From Bacillus sp. MUM 116 (lineage in GTDB: Bacteria > Bacillota > Bacilli > Bacillales > Cytobacillaceae), in assembly GCF_001866655.1 (NCBI RefSeq), contig NZ_MLYR01000045.1:1-53645 (forward strand): 53,645 nucleotides of DNA, written 5' to 3'. Below are positions 36,019 to 43,384 of this stretch, one piece after another. The notes below the pieces were generated by a model that worked only from the letters and a program-made list of their open reading frames with translations, was not told where the DNA came from and made no database searches. The position numbers and the translations under genes were made by a program. Position 1 is the first letter of the stretch, and the number at the start of each line of letters is the position of its first letter.

Positions 36019-36546
36019 TTGGAAGAAATCTTTAATCATTTATATAAAAAATATCATCAAGATGTTTTTAATTTTTTATATTACATGGTTCATAATCGTG
36101 AACAAGCGGAAGACCTTGTTCAGGAAGTCTATATTCGGGTAATAAAAGCGCATAAACAATTTAAGGGGGATAGCAGTGAAAAAACCTGGCTTTTTGCGAT
36201 TGCAAGAAATGTTGCCATTGATTCCTTTCGAAAACATAAAGGTTGGAAACAGAGGATGATTGACAAATTTGACTATTGGGAACAACAAATTAAAGACGAG
36301 TCGATGTCACCTGAAGAGTCTGCATTTCAAAAAGTAGATACTGAAAATATGTTCAGATGCCTTGAAAAGTGCACTTTAGACCAAAAGAGTGTGATTATTC
36401 TCCGTTTTCTTCAGGAGCTTTCGATTTGTGAAACGGCACAAGTTTTAGGATGGAAGGAAAGTAAAGTAAAAACCACACAGCATCGGGCTATAAAACAATT
36501 AAAAGTTTTAATGGAGGAGATAAGTAACAAAGAAAAAGCAGGATAA
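36019..36546 (+). CDS. sigX: ECF sigma factor, SigX-like
   Basis: A 175-residue sigma-70 family ECF factor. Region 2 is seen in NFLYYMVHNREQAEDLVQEV and YIRVIKAHKQF, with SSEKTWLFAIARNVAIDSFR; region 4 is ILRFLQELSICETAQVLGW with KESKVKTTQHRAIKQL. These read very close to B. subtilis SigX, which controls envelope modification and cationic peptide resistance. Start TTG 36019 is nine bases after TAGGAG. In B. subtilis rsiX (anti-sigma) follows; here 145 non-coding bases and a two-component pair follow instead. Confidence 0.85.
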   Translation: MEEIFNHLYKKYHQDVFNFLYYMVHNREQAEDLVQEVYIRVIKAHKQFKGDSSEKTWLFAIARNVAIDSFRKHKGWKQRMIDKFDYWEQQIKDESMSPEESAFQKVDTENMFRCLEKCTLDQKSVIILRFLQELSICETAQVLGWKESKVKTTQHRAIKQLKVLMEEISNKEKAG

Positions 36547-36691
36547 AAAATAAATTTTTATTGTGTAATTGGAACCTTCGTTGTCGCGGGGGTTGTTATT
36601 TTGTCAATAAATAAAATAATCATTGCTTTGTTTTACCTCATATGTAAAATTATAGAAGAAGGATAAATTTGTAAATTGTGAGGTTTATGCG

Positions 36692-37396
36692 ATGCCAGAA
36701 GGAAAGATTTTAGTAGTAGAGGATGAAATCCCGATTCGGAAACTCATTGCATTTAATTTACAGCGGTCAAATTTTGAGGTGATGGAAACAGGGGAAGGAA
36801 ATAAGGCATTGGTCCTGATCGAAGAACAAACTCCTTCTTTAGTCCTTTTAGATATCATGCTGCCGGATATAGATGGGTTCGAAATTTGCTCAAAAATAAG
36901 GGAAAGTCATCCGGAACTTCCCATTGTGATTGTATCCGCCCGCGGGCAGGACATGGAAAAAATCATGGGCTTGGAGCTCGGTGCTGATGATTATATCGTG
37001 AAACCATTTAACCCATTAGAATTAGTAGCAAGAATTCGTTCTGTTTTAAGAAGAACAAACCGTACCATAAAACAGCCGGACCCGTTCATTCAAACCGGTC
37101 CCTTTCTTCTCGAAATGAAAACACAGCGCTTGTACAAAAACGGCCAATTAGTCAAATTAACGGCGCGAGAATTTCAATTGATTAAACTCTTTTTTGATCG
37201 ATTTAATGAGCCGCTATCAAGAAATCAGTTATTAGATGCAATTTGGGGACAGAATTATTTCGGAGACCCCAAAACAGTAGATGTACATATTCGTAGATTG
37301 AGAGAAAAAATTGAGGACGATCCGTCCCAGCCTGTATTTTTAAAAACCATCTGGGGCATTGGATACTGCTTTCAAAATAATGAGATAACCGAATGA
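36692..37396 (+). CDS. OmpR/PhoP-type response regulator
   Basis: A 234-residue regulator: receiver domain with acidic VVEDE, phosphoacceptor Asp in LVLLDIMLPD (about residue 54), Thr/Ser-type VSARG and Lys in VKPFNP, then a winged-helix domain with LTAREFQLIKLF, DPKTVDVHIRRLREKIEDD and IWGIGYCF. It overlaps the kinase gene by four bases, so the two form a pair. Orthology to PhoP or WalR is not claimed; both families look similar here. Confidence 0.92.
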   Translation: MPEGKILVVEDEIPIRKLIAFNLQRSNFEVMETGEGNKALVLIEEQTPSLVLLDIMLPDIDGFEICSKIRESHPELPIVIVSARGQDMEKIMGLELGADDYIVKPFNPLELVARIRSVLRRTNRTIKQPDPFIQTGPFLLEMKTQRLYKNGQLVKLTAREFQLIKLFFDRFNEPLSRNQLLDAIWGQNYFGDPKTVDVHIRRLREKIEDDPSQPVFLKTIWGIGYCFQNNEITE

Positions 37397-38772
37397 AAAA
37401 GGGGATTAAACGAAGGGTTGTTTGGAGTTATTTAGTCCTGATCATCTTTAGTGTTGCCTTATTTGAAGCCATTATCCTGTTCGCATTAAGGGTGTATTAT
37501 GTGGATGGAATTAAACAAACATTACGTGACCAAGGCAGATTATTTTCATCCTATTATGAAAAGGAATTAATTAACAACGAGCTGCTTAACGCCCCTGGTA
37601 AATTATTGAATCAGTATCGATTAAGTGTGTCCGCAGAGGTTCAATTAATTGATTTAAAGGGGAATATTATTGCCGATACCCATCAAAATAACCAAAAAAG
37701 TATCGGTGACTATGAAGACGTAAAAAGTGCGTTATCAGGTGGAACCGGCTACCTTGATACAAATGCAGCAGATGGTGAACGAATTTTATATGTTACACAG
37801 CCGCTAAAGCGTGGAAGCACCGTGATCGGAGCGATTCGTTTTACCACATCAATGGAACGGTTGAACCATGTGTTTACCAAAAACATGCTTATCCTACTAT
37901 CATTTGGAGGAATTGTTATCTTAACGGCTGCAATCATTAGCTTTTTCCTGGCAAATACGATTACAAAGCCCATTAGTGCCATTACAAAAGCTGCGGAACA
38001 AATGGCGTCCGGGAAGTTTGCAACCAGGATTAAAAAGGAGAATGAAGATGAAATTGGCAAGCTCGCGGACACATTGAATTATATGGCCATACAGATTGAG
38101 AAGCATGAGCAATTAAAAAATGAATTTATTGCATCTGTCTCACACGAGCTTCGAACGCCCTTAACTTCTATCAAAGGATGGGCGGTAACATTAAATTCTA
38201 TGTCAGAAGAGGACTTTTTCCGTGATGGACTGGAAATTATCTCCACAGAAAGTGACCGGCTTAATCAATTACTCAATGATTTGCTTGATTTCTCCAGTCT
38301 AACTTCAGGAAAACTGCCATTGGTGTTTGAAAATGTTACATTGGCGCCTCTTCTACAGCAAGTGATTCATCAACTGACTCCAAGAGCACAAAGACAAGGA
38401 ATCAAGCTTACAGGGCAGATCGACGAAGAACTAGAGCCCGTTCTTGCTGATCAAAATCGCTTGAAGCAGGTTTTAATGAATCTATTGGATAATGCTTTTA
38501 AATTCACACCGTATGGAGGAACAATCATTGTAATGCTTAAAAGTAAAGGGAAAGAAGCAATCATTAAAGTCATTGATTCAGGAAGAGGAATTTCTGAAGA
38601 GGACCTGCAACTGGTGAAGAAAAAATTTTATAAAGGGAAATCAAAAGGTGCCGGAAGCGGTTTAGGTTTAGCGATTGTCGATGAAATTATTCAGGCTCAT
38701 CACGGAAAATTTTCGTTATCAAGTAGGAATGGAGACGGGACAACAGCAGAAATTCGTTTACCAATTCAATAG
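37393..38772 (+). CDS. HAMP-containing sensor histidine kinase
   Basis: A 459-residue kinase with membrane segments at about 12-32 and 164-187, an extracytoplasmic sensor region of about 130 residues between them (Cache-like by layout), HAMP (TITKPISAITKAAEQM to about 240), phosphoacceptor His251 in ASVSHELRTPLTSIKGW and an ATPase domain with NLLDNAFKF, DSGRGI and GAGSGLGLAIVDEI. Cognate partner of the upstream regulator. The lipoprotein gene begins 17 bases after it and may be part of the same signalling unit. Confidence 0.92.
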   Translation: MKKGIKRRVVWSYLVLIIFSVALFEAIILFALRVYYVDGIKQTLRDQGRLFSSYYEKELINNELLNAPGKLLNQYRLSVSAEVQLIDLKGNIIADTHQNNQKSIGDYEDVKSALSGGTGYLDTNAADGERILYVTQPLKRGSTVIGAIRFTTSMERLNHVFTKNMLILLSFGGIVILTAAIISFFLANTITKPISAITKAAEQMASGKFATRIKKENEDEIGKLADTLNYMAIQIEKHEQLKNEFIASVSHELRTPLTSIKGWAVTLNSMSEEDFFRDGLEIISTESDRLNQLLNDLLDFSSLTSGKLPLVFENVTLAPLLQQVIHQLTPRAQRQGIKLTGQIDEELEPVLADQNRLKQVLMNLLDNAFKFTPYGGTIIVMLKSKGKEAIIKVIDSGRGISEEDLQLVKKKFYKGKSKGAGSGLGLAIVDEIIQAHHGKFSLSSRNGDGTTAEIRLPIQ

Positions 38773-38789
38773 TATAAGAGGAGAATGTT

Positions 38790-40496
38790 ATGTTCGGAAG
38801 CCAAATGAAAAAATGGGTTGTTCCGGCTATCAGTATGTTCTTGCTAAGCAGCTGCAATCTTTTTCCGGAGCCTGAAAGTCTCATTCAGGTTCCGAAACAT
38901 GTGAAAGCGATTGAAACGGAGCAGGGTGATAATTTTATTACAATTGCCTCAAAGTTTTTGCCTAAAGGTACAACCTTTTTGGTACCGAATGGTCCTGTTG
39001 GGGCTGATTCGGTACACCCTGTTGATTTAGATGGAGATGGAAAAAACGAATTGGTTGTTTTCTATAGTTCGACCAGCAGAAAAGACCAAGTTGGATTTTT
39101 TGTGCTAAAAAAAGATAAAAATGATTGGGGAAAAATCTTTATTAAAAAGGGAACGGGATACGCAGTGAACTGGGCCAATACTGCTGATGTAACAGGAGAC
39201 AAGCGAATGGATCTTTTAATCGGCTGGCAGGACGTTGTTTCTACAGGGAATACTTTAGAAATCTATTCCTGGAAAAAGAACAAACTGGTGAAGTTACAGA
39301 AGTTAAACTATCACGAACTAGAGGCCCTCCAGTTTAAAAATGATTCATTGACAGTTCTTGCGATTTGGCAGCGTGATCTTGCAGATGTTTATAAGGTTCA
39401 GCTATTAAAATGGACGGGGACTTTATTTGATGTGGATAAAGTGCATGAATCAACCTATTTCCATACGGTGATCGATTATTATCAACATCGAACTGAAGAG
39501 GTTCCTGATGCAGCTTATTATTGGTATTACTTAGCGGATGCACATTTAAAGGCAAATCATCCGGAACTGGCGTTAGCTGCACTTGGAAAAGGAATGAAGC
39601 TTCATACTGTGGTTCCGTCCTATAGTACCTTTTTAAAGTTAAAGGAAGAAATCGATAAAAAATTGACAAAAAATAAAGATTCCACCGTTTTAATTGAATA
39701 TCATGACCCAAATCTTTCCTTCCGTGTTCCTACTAATCTCGCCCCATTTATTACAACGAAAGGCGGCCATGGCGAAAATAACAGTGATATCGTTTCAGTT
39801 TTATTTTCTCCTGATCAAAAAAGGCAAAAATGCTTATTTTCCTTCGAAATTTTTACAAATGACCTTTCAGCAGTTAGTAAAGATTCTGACTTGGTAAAAG
39901 TTGGTGAGACTAAAAATCATCTTTATTATATAAGAAGAGGAAAAGACGTGAGTGATGATGGAACCAGGCTTGTTAAAGAGGCCATTTCCAGCAGGGAACA
40001 AATGATTGCCAGTGTTAAAATTGGTGCCGAATTTCAGGAGTATTACAGCCTCCAAAATGAAAATGTCATTCAAATGGCAAAAGATGCATCCTTAAGATAT
40101 TGGTATGTATTGAGCGGGGGAAAAATGAAGGATGGAAAAATCGATACCTTCCATCTCAATGATATGGAGTACCGCTATCTTGGCTCTGATTTGGAAACGA
40201 AAACAAAACTGTTCAATTATTTATCTAAATCCTATACATTTGATGCTATTGAAACCTTTATTAAAAAGGAAAATATTCTTGAACATAATGGCAGACTCGT
40301 CCAGCCGAATGCTGACGGGGGTTCAATGTTAAACTATGATTTGGCAAAAGTCGTGCAGAAAAAGGATAATGGGGAAGAAAAAGAGTTTGATATAAAAGTT
40401 CCGCTAGGTGACAGTTATTCTTATGAAGTGATCCATATTGGGTTCCAAAAAACGAACAGCGGTTGGAGAATATTCTCAAATCCCGGTGCATTTTAA
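38790..40496 (+). CDS. Lipoprotein with VCBS/FG-GAP-like and IseA-like domains
   Basis: A 568-residue predicted lipoprotein: signal segment with lipobox LLSSC (about Cys 22). Residues 60-200 hold repeats of VDLDGDGKNELVVFY and DVTGDKRMDLLIGW type, as in calcium-binding FG-GAP propellers. A TPR-like helix pair follows (AAYYWYYLADAHLKANHPEL, about 245-275). The C-terminal part from about 400 resembles IseA/YoeB, the DL-endopeptidase inhibitor: AKDASLRYWYVLSGG, MEYRYLGSDLETKTKLFNYL, SKSYTFDAIETFIK. Last gene of the two-component operon; it may restrain cell-wall hydrolases at the membrane surface. The domain match was made by eye. Confidence 0.7.
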   Translation: MFGSQMKKWVVPAISMFLLSSCNLFPEPESLIQVPKHVKAIETEQGDNFITIASKFLPKGTTFLVPNGPVGADSVHPVDLDGDGKNELVVFYSSTSRKDQVGFFVLKKDKNDWGKIFIKKGTGYAVNWANTADVTGDKRMDLLIGWQDVVSTGNTLEIYSWKKNKLVKLQKLNYHELEALQFKNDSLTVLAIWQRDLADVYKVQLLKWTGTLFDVDKVHESTYFHTVIDYYQHRTEEVPDAAYYWYYLADAHLKANHPELALAALGKGMKLHTVVPSYSTFLKLKEEIDKKLTKNKDSTVLIEYHDPNLSFRVPTNLAPFITTKGGHGENNSDIVSVLFSPDQKRQKCLFSFEIFTNDLSAVSKDSDLVKVGETKNHLYYIRRGKDVSDDGTRLVKEAISSREQMIASVKIGAEFQEYYSLQNENVIQMAKDASLRYWYVLSGGKMKDGKIDTFHLNDMEYRYLGSDLETKTKLFNYLSKSYTFDAIETFIKKENILEHNGRLVQPNADGGSMLNYDLAKVVQKKDNGEEKEFDIKVPLGDSYSYEVIHIGFQKTNSGWRIFSNPGAF

Positions 40497-40503
40497 TAAT
40501 GAT

Positions 40504-40536
40504 AAAAAGCTTGGGGGTAAATCCCCAAGCTTTTTA
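40504..40536. terminator. Bidirectional terminator after the lipoprotein gene
   Basis: AAAAAGCTTGGGG and CCCCAAGCTTTTT form a perfect 13-base stem with a seven-base loop, between convergent transcription units. Confidence 0.92.
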
Positions 40537-40665
40537 TAAATACCGAATAAATAGGCAGACGATGAAATAAAATAGGAAATTTACAACGAGAATGCTAAGA
40601 ATCACGAATACAACATAGTAGAAAAAATCCCTAACCTTTTTTTGCTTTAAAAATTTTTTCATCAT
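40534..40665 (-). CDS. Possible 43-residue membrane peptide downstream of the NlpC/P60 gene
   Basis: On the minus strand an ATG at 40665 (or 40662) opens a 43-codon frame 16 bases after the stop of the NlpC/P60-like gene. The peptide has a basic N-terminus (MMKKFLKQKKVRD) and one long hydrophobic helix, ending LFIRYL. No good ribosome binding site is visible, so translation would rely on coupling. The stop overlaps the terminator stem. Too short for confident calling. Confidence 0.35.
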   Translation of the reverse strand: MMKKFLKQKKVRDFFYYVVFVILSILVVNFLFYFIVCLFIRYL

Positions 40666-40681
40666 CTTAACAAAGAAGCAG

Positions 40682-41155
40682 TTATTTTATCACTCTTTTA
40701 GCGCCAACATATTTTTCTTTCCAGTATGAAAGGTTCATGGACTGAATTTTTACACCATCGGAGGTAGCGCCGATAAACTTTTGACCGCCAATATAAATGG
40801 CCACAAATGAAACCGATTTTCCGTTGGTTTTATAGAATACGAGGTCACCAGGCTGTAATTCGTTTAATTTGACACTTTTACCTACTTTATATTGATCGGC
40901 ACTTGTTCTAGGAATCTTAATATTTACTGCATTTCTATAAACATATTGTGTGTAACCGGAAGCGTCAAATTGCTTTGGATTGGTACCGCCATATTTGAAT
41001 GGACTTCCTACATACTTTTGCGCATAAGATACAACTTTTTGCCCTTTCGTTTGGGCTGCCTCAGCATTTACACTAATCATAGAAGAGAACAAGAGTAGCA
41101 CCGCCGTCACAAAAGCTGTTAAAAATGAACCTTTCTTGATTGAAGCATTTAACAT
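40682..41155 (-). CDS. Secreted NlpC/P60-fold protein lacking the catalytic triad
   Basis: A 157-residue protein from ATG 41155 after TAGGGAT; the frame is open to GTG 41188 without a site. A signal peptide ends near residue 33 (VNAEA-AQ). The rest is one NlpC/P60 domain: VSYAQKYVGSPFKYGGTNP, then FDASGYTQYVYRN where active enzymes have FDCSG (Ala65 for Cys), LQPGDLVFYKTNG, VSFVAIYIGG where His is expected (Phe117), and FIGATS where the third catalytic His is expected (Gly129). Each change needs two or more bases, so sequencing error is unlikely. It should bind but not cut peptidoglycan stem peptides, or bind the IseA-like inhibitor. Confidence 0.82.
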   Translation of the reverse strand: MLNASIKKGSFLTAFVTAVLLLFSSMISVNAEAAQTKGQKVVSYAQKYVGSPFKYGGTNPKQFDASGYTQYVYRNAVNIKIPRTSADQYKVGKSVKLNELQPGDLVFYKTNGKSVSFVAIYIGGQKFIGATSDGVKIQSMNLSYWKEKYVGAKRVIK

Positions 41156-41308
41156 GAATATCCCTACTTTCATTTCAATTTTTTCCACATGGTAATCATA
41201 ATAAATTTTAAAAAATCATTGGTATCTAATCAGTTAAAAATGATTACAAAAAGGTAAAGGTTTTTCCTTTGGCTGTTTTCGTAAAGTTTGATGCTAATGA
41301 ATAGAGTG

Positions 41309-41437
41309 GTTGATTTCCACTCCAGGATGCTCGCTTTCCGCGGGGCGGGCGGTGAGCCTCCTCGTCGCTTTGCTCCTGTGGGGTCTCACCTGTCCCGCTA
41401 CTCCCGCAGGAGTCTCGCACCTTCCGTTCCAATCAAC
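41309..41437 (-). repeat. Dispersed repeat, GTTGATTGGA-type element
   Basis: Read on the minus strand it begins GTTGATTGGAACGGAAGG, continues with GAGACTCCTGCGGGAGTAGC, GGGACAGGTGAGACCCCACA and a GC-rich core, and ends GGAGTGGAAATCAAC. The same ends frame the element at 48285-48414. I recognise it as a common intergenic repeat of Bacillus. The region from 41156 to 41558 otherwise holds no gene. Confidence 0.75.
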
Positions 41438-41515
41438 CTTCTTTATCAACAGTTTTCCTATCAAAACCTATTATTAAAACAACATTCTTTTAAAAAAGAG
41501 CCTTTCCTTTAAATA

Positions 41516-41555
41516 AAAAGCCGCATGGATGCATTTCAATTTCCAAGCGGCTTTT
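41516..41555 (-). terminator. Terminator of the first APC permease unit
   Basis: On the minus strand AAAAGCCGC pairs with GCGGCTTTT and a T run follows, just past the small ORF at 41559-41675. Confidence 0.75.
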
Positions 41556-41558
41556 CGA

Positions 41559-41675
41559 TTAATATTTAGTTTTATTGGCATACTCAAGGATCATTTTTTT
41601 TGTAACCAGTTTGCGAGAAGGGATCATTCCTATTTTCTTAGGTTCATTTAATTGATTTGTAACTTCACTTACCAC
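41559..41675 (-). CDS. Possible 38-residue peptide coupled to the APC permease
   Basis: A GTG at 41675 lies two bases past the permease stop, in a configuration (TAATGTGG) that suits re-initiation, and opens 38 codons of polar, basic sequence (MVSEVTNQLNEPKKIGMIPS). A terminator follows at once. The second permease copy has no such peptide. No homologue recognised. Confidence 0.35.
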   Translation of the reverse strand: MVSEVTNQLNEPKKIGMIPSRKLVTKKMILEYANKTKY

Positions 41676-41676
41676 A

Positions 41677-43014
41677 TTAACCCGCTTCTTCAAGATCCAA
41701 AACTGTAATATTCTTTTTAAGAACTTTTGTTTGAAAGAATAAATAGGCAATTCCAATTAATGACCAAACAATACCGCCAATAATGGCATCTGCGTGCAGA
41801 TTTGACCATAAAATTCCCGTTAATCCTGCTCCTATTAACGGCATAATGATATAAGAGAAAATGTCCTTTGCCGTTTTATATCTTTTTTGGCGGAACACGA
41901 AATGAGCAATAACCGATAAGTTAACGAATGTAAAAGCAATTAAAGCTCCAAAGTTGATAACCGACGAAACTAACTCCAGGCTTGGAGAAATAGCCAACAT
42001 AGAAATGAACCCTACAAGAATAACATTAAAAGCTGGTGTCTGAAATTTAGGATGGACATAGCCAAATAGCTTTATCGGAAGGACACCGTTGCGGCCCATT
42101 ACATATAAAAGTCTCGATACACTAGCATGGGAAGCAAGTCCGGAGGCAGCCGTTGCTGCAAATGCCCCTGCAACAAGGAAAAGTTTGAAAAGTGTGCCGC
42201 CTACATATAAGGCAATTTCAGGCAGTGTATCATCTGTATTTTTGAAATTAGAAACATCCGGAAACAATGCTTGAGCAAAATAACCGGTGACGAAAAAGAT
42301 GGCACCGCCGATGAAAACCGTCAGCATAATTGCTTTCGGCATAATTTTTTGATTGACTGCTTCCTCCGCGTACATCGTAACGGCATCAAATCCAATAAAC
42401 GAGAAGCATACGACAGTAGCACCGGTCAAAACAGCACCAAGGTGGACATTGGCATGGAAAAGCGGTTCCGTTGTTAAGATAGTACCTTGACCCATTCCTT
42501 GAGAAAATTTGATAAAAGCGAGTACAATAAAGACCACCATTAAAATAATGGAAAAAACAACTAAAATTGAATTCAAGCTTGAGGTTTTTCCCATACTCCA
42601 TACATTTAATCCTGTGCAGATTGCCACCCAAATGAGGACCCAAACCCATGCAGGCACATTTGGAAAAATCGATACCATATAAATTCGAATAATCAATGCA
42701 TTTACCATTGGAAGTAGAATATAATCCAACAATGCGGCCCACCCGACAAGAAATCCCAAGAAAGGGCTCATCGTTTCCTTTGTATACGTATACGCCGATC
42801 CAGCGCTTGGGAATACTTGGACCATTTTTCCGTAGCTAATGGCAGTAAATAGCATCACGACTAAAGCTGTAAGGTAGGCAAGCGGAACAACCCCATTTGT
42901 TCCTTTAGATACAATGCCAAATGTATCAAATGCAATCGTAGGCGTCATATAACCCAAGCCAAGCCCGACAATTGCCCATAGTCCAAGTGAACGCTTAAGT
43001 GTAACATTCTCCAT
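41677..43014 (-). CDS. APC superfamily permease, copy 1
   Basis: A 445-residue amino acid/polyamine/organocation transporter with about 12 membrane segments. The N-terminal MENVTLKRSLGLWAIVGLGL, SAGSAYTYTKE and FIGFDAVTMYAEEA are conserved features of APC carriers. ATG 43014 follows GGGGG; the frame is open to 43077 but that extension lacks a site, and copy 2 also begins MENISLKRSLG. It is very similar to the next gene, so this is a tandem duplication. Substrate is unknown; the sigma-54 promoter at 43187-43202 suggests amino acid or nitrogen-compound catabolism. Confidence 0.88.
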   Translation of the reverse strand: MENVTLKRSLGLWAIVGLGLGYMTPTIAFDTFGIVSKGTNGVVPLAYLTALVVMLFTAISYGKMVQVFPSAGSAYTYTKETMSPFLGFLVGWAALLDYILLPMVNALIIRIYMVSIFPNVPAWVWVLIWVAICTGLNVWSMGKTSSLNSILVVFSIILMVVFIVLAFIKFSQGMGQGTILTTEPLFHANVHLGAVLTGATVVCFSFIGFDAVTMYAEEAVNQKIMPKAIMLTVFIGGAIFFVTGYFAQALFPDVSNFKNTDDTLPEIALYVGGTLFKLFLVAGAFAATAASGLASHASVSRLLYVMGRNGVLPIKLFGYVHPKFQTPAFNVILVGFISMLAISPSLELVSSVINFGALIAFTFVNLSVIAHFVFRQKRYKTAKDIFSYIIMPLIGAGLTGILWSNLHADAIIGGIVWSLIGIAYLFFQTKVLKKNITVLDLEEAG

Positions 43015-43186
43015 ATTAACAACCCCCAATGCTCGTCTACCATCTGTAATTGTCATTACAAATGAAAGCCGTTTCATTTTGCGAAATTATAGTTCGAAAG
43101 CTTTTTAGAGATAGAAGCCCTCGCTATTCAACAATTCATATATGCCCCCTTCTATATTAAAATAAAATGTAACTGTTAAAAATATT

Positions 43187-43202
43187 TGCAATTTTCGTGC
43201 CA
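43187..43202 (-). promoter_or_regulatory. Sigma-54 (SigL) promoter of APC permease 1
   Basis: The minus strand reads TGGCACGAAAATTGCA, an exact match to the -24/-12 consensus (TGGCAC-N5-TTGCA, GG and GC separated by ten). It lies about 173 bases before the start codon. Sigma-54 promoters need an enhancer-binding activator; none is encoded in this window. Confidence 0.8.
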
Positions 43203-43211
43203 AAATAAATA

Positions 43212-43230
43212 ATTTATCGTTTCGATAAAT
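43212..43230. promoter_or_regulatory. Palindrome beside the sigma-54 promoter
   Basis: ATTTATCGTTTCGATAAAT is a perfect inverted repeat with a three-base centre, ending ten bases upstream of the -24 element of permease 1. It could be a regulator site. Activator sites usually lie further upstream, so a repressor is also possible. The rest of 43015-43384 holds no gene. Confidence 0.4.
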
Positions 43231-43343
43231 ATAGCCGTGAAATTTCTACAAAAAACGACTATTTGATTAGCAGTAGGATTTCAATTTTTATGAAATTTTG
43301 CATAATCTACTCTTTTTTGCATACAAAATTAGTTCTTAAAGAT

Positions 43344-43380
43344 AAAAACAGAGGAACAGCGAAAAACTGTTCCTCTGTTT
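43344..43380 (-). terminator. Terminator of APC permease 2
   Basis: ACAGAGGAACAG pairs perfectly with CTGTTCCTCTGT around a short loop; on the minus strand a T run follows. Confidence 0.9.
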
Positions 43381-43384
43381 CTCC

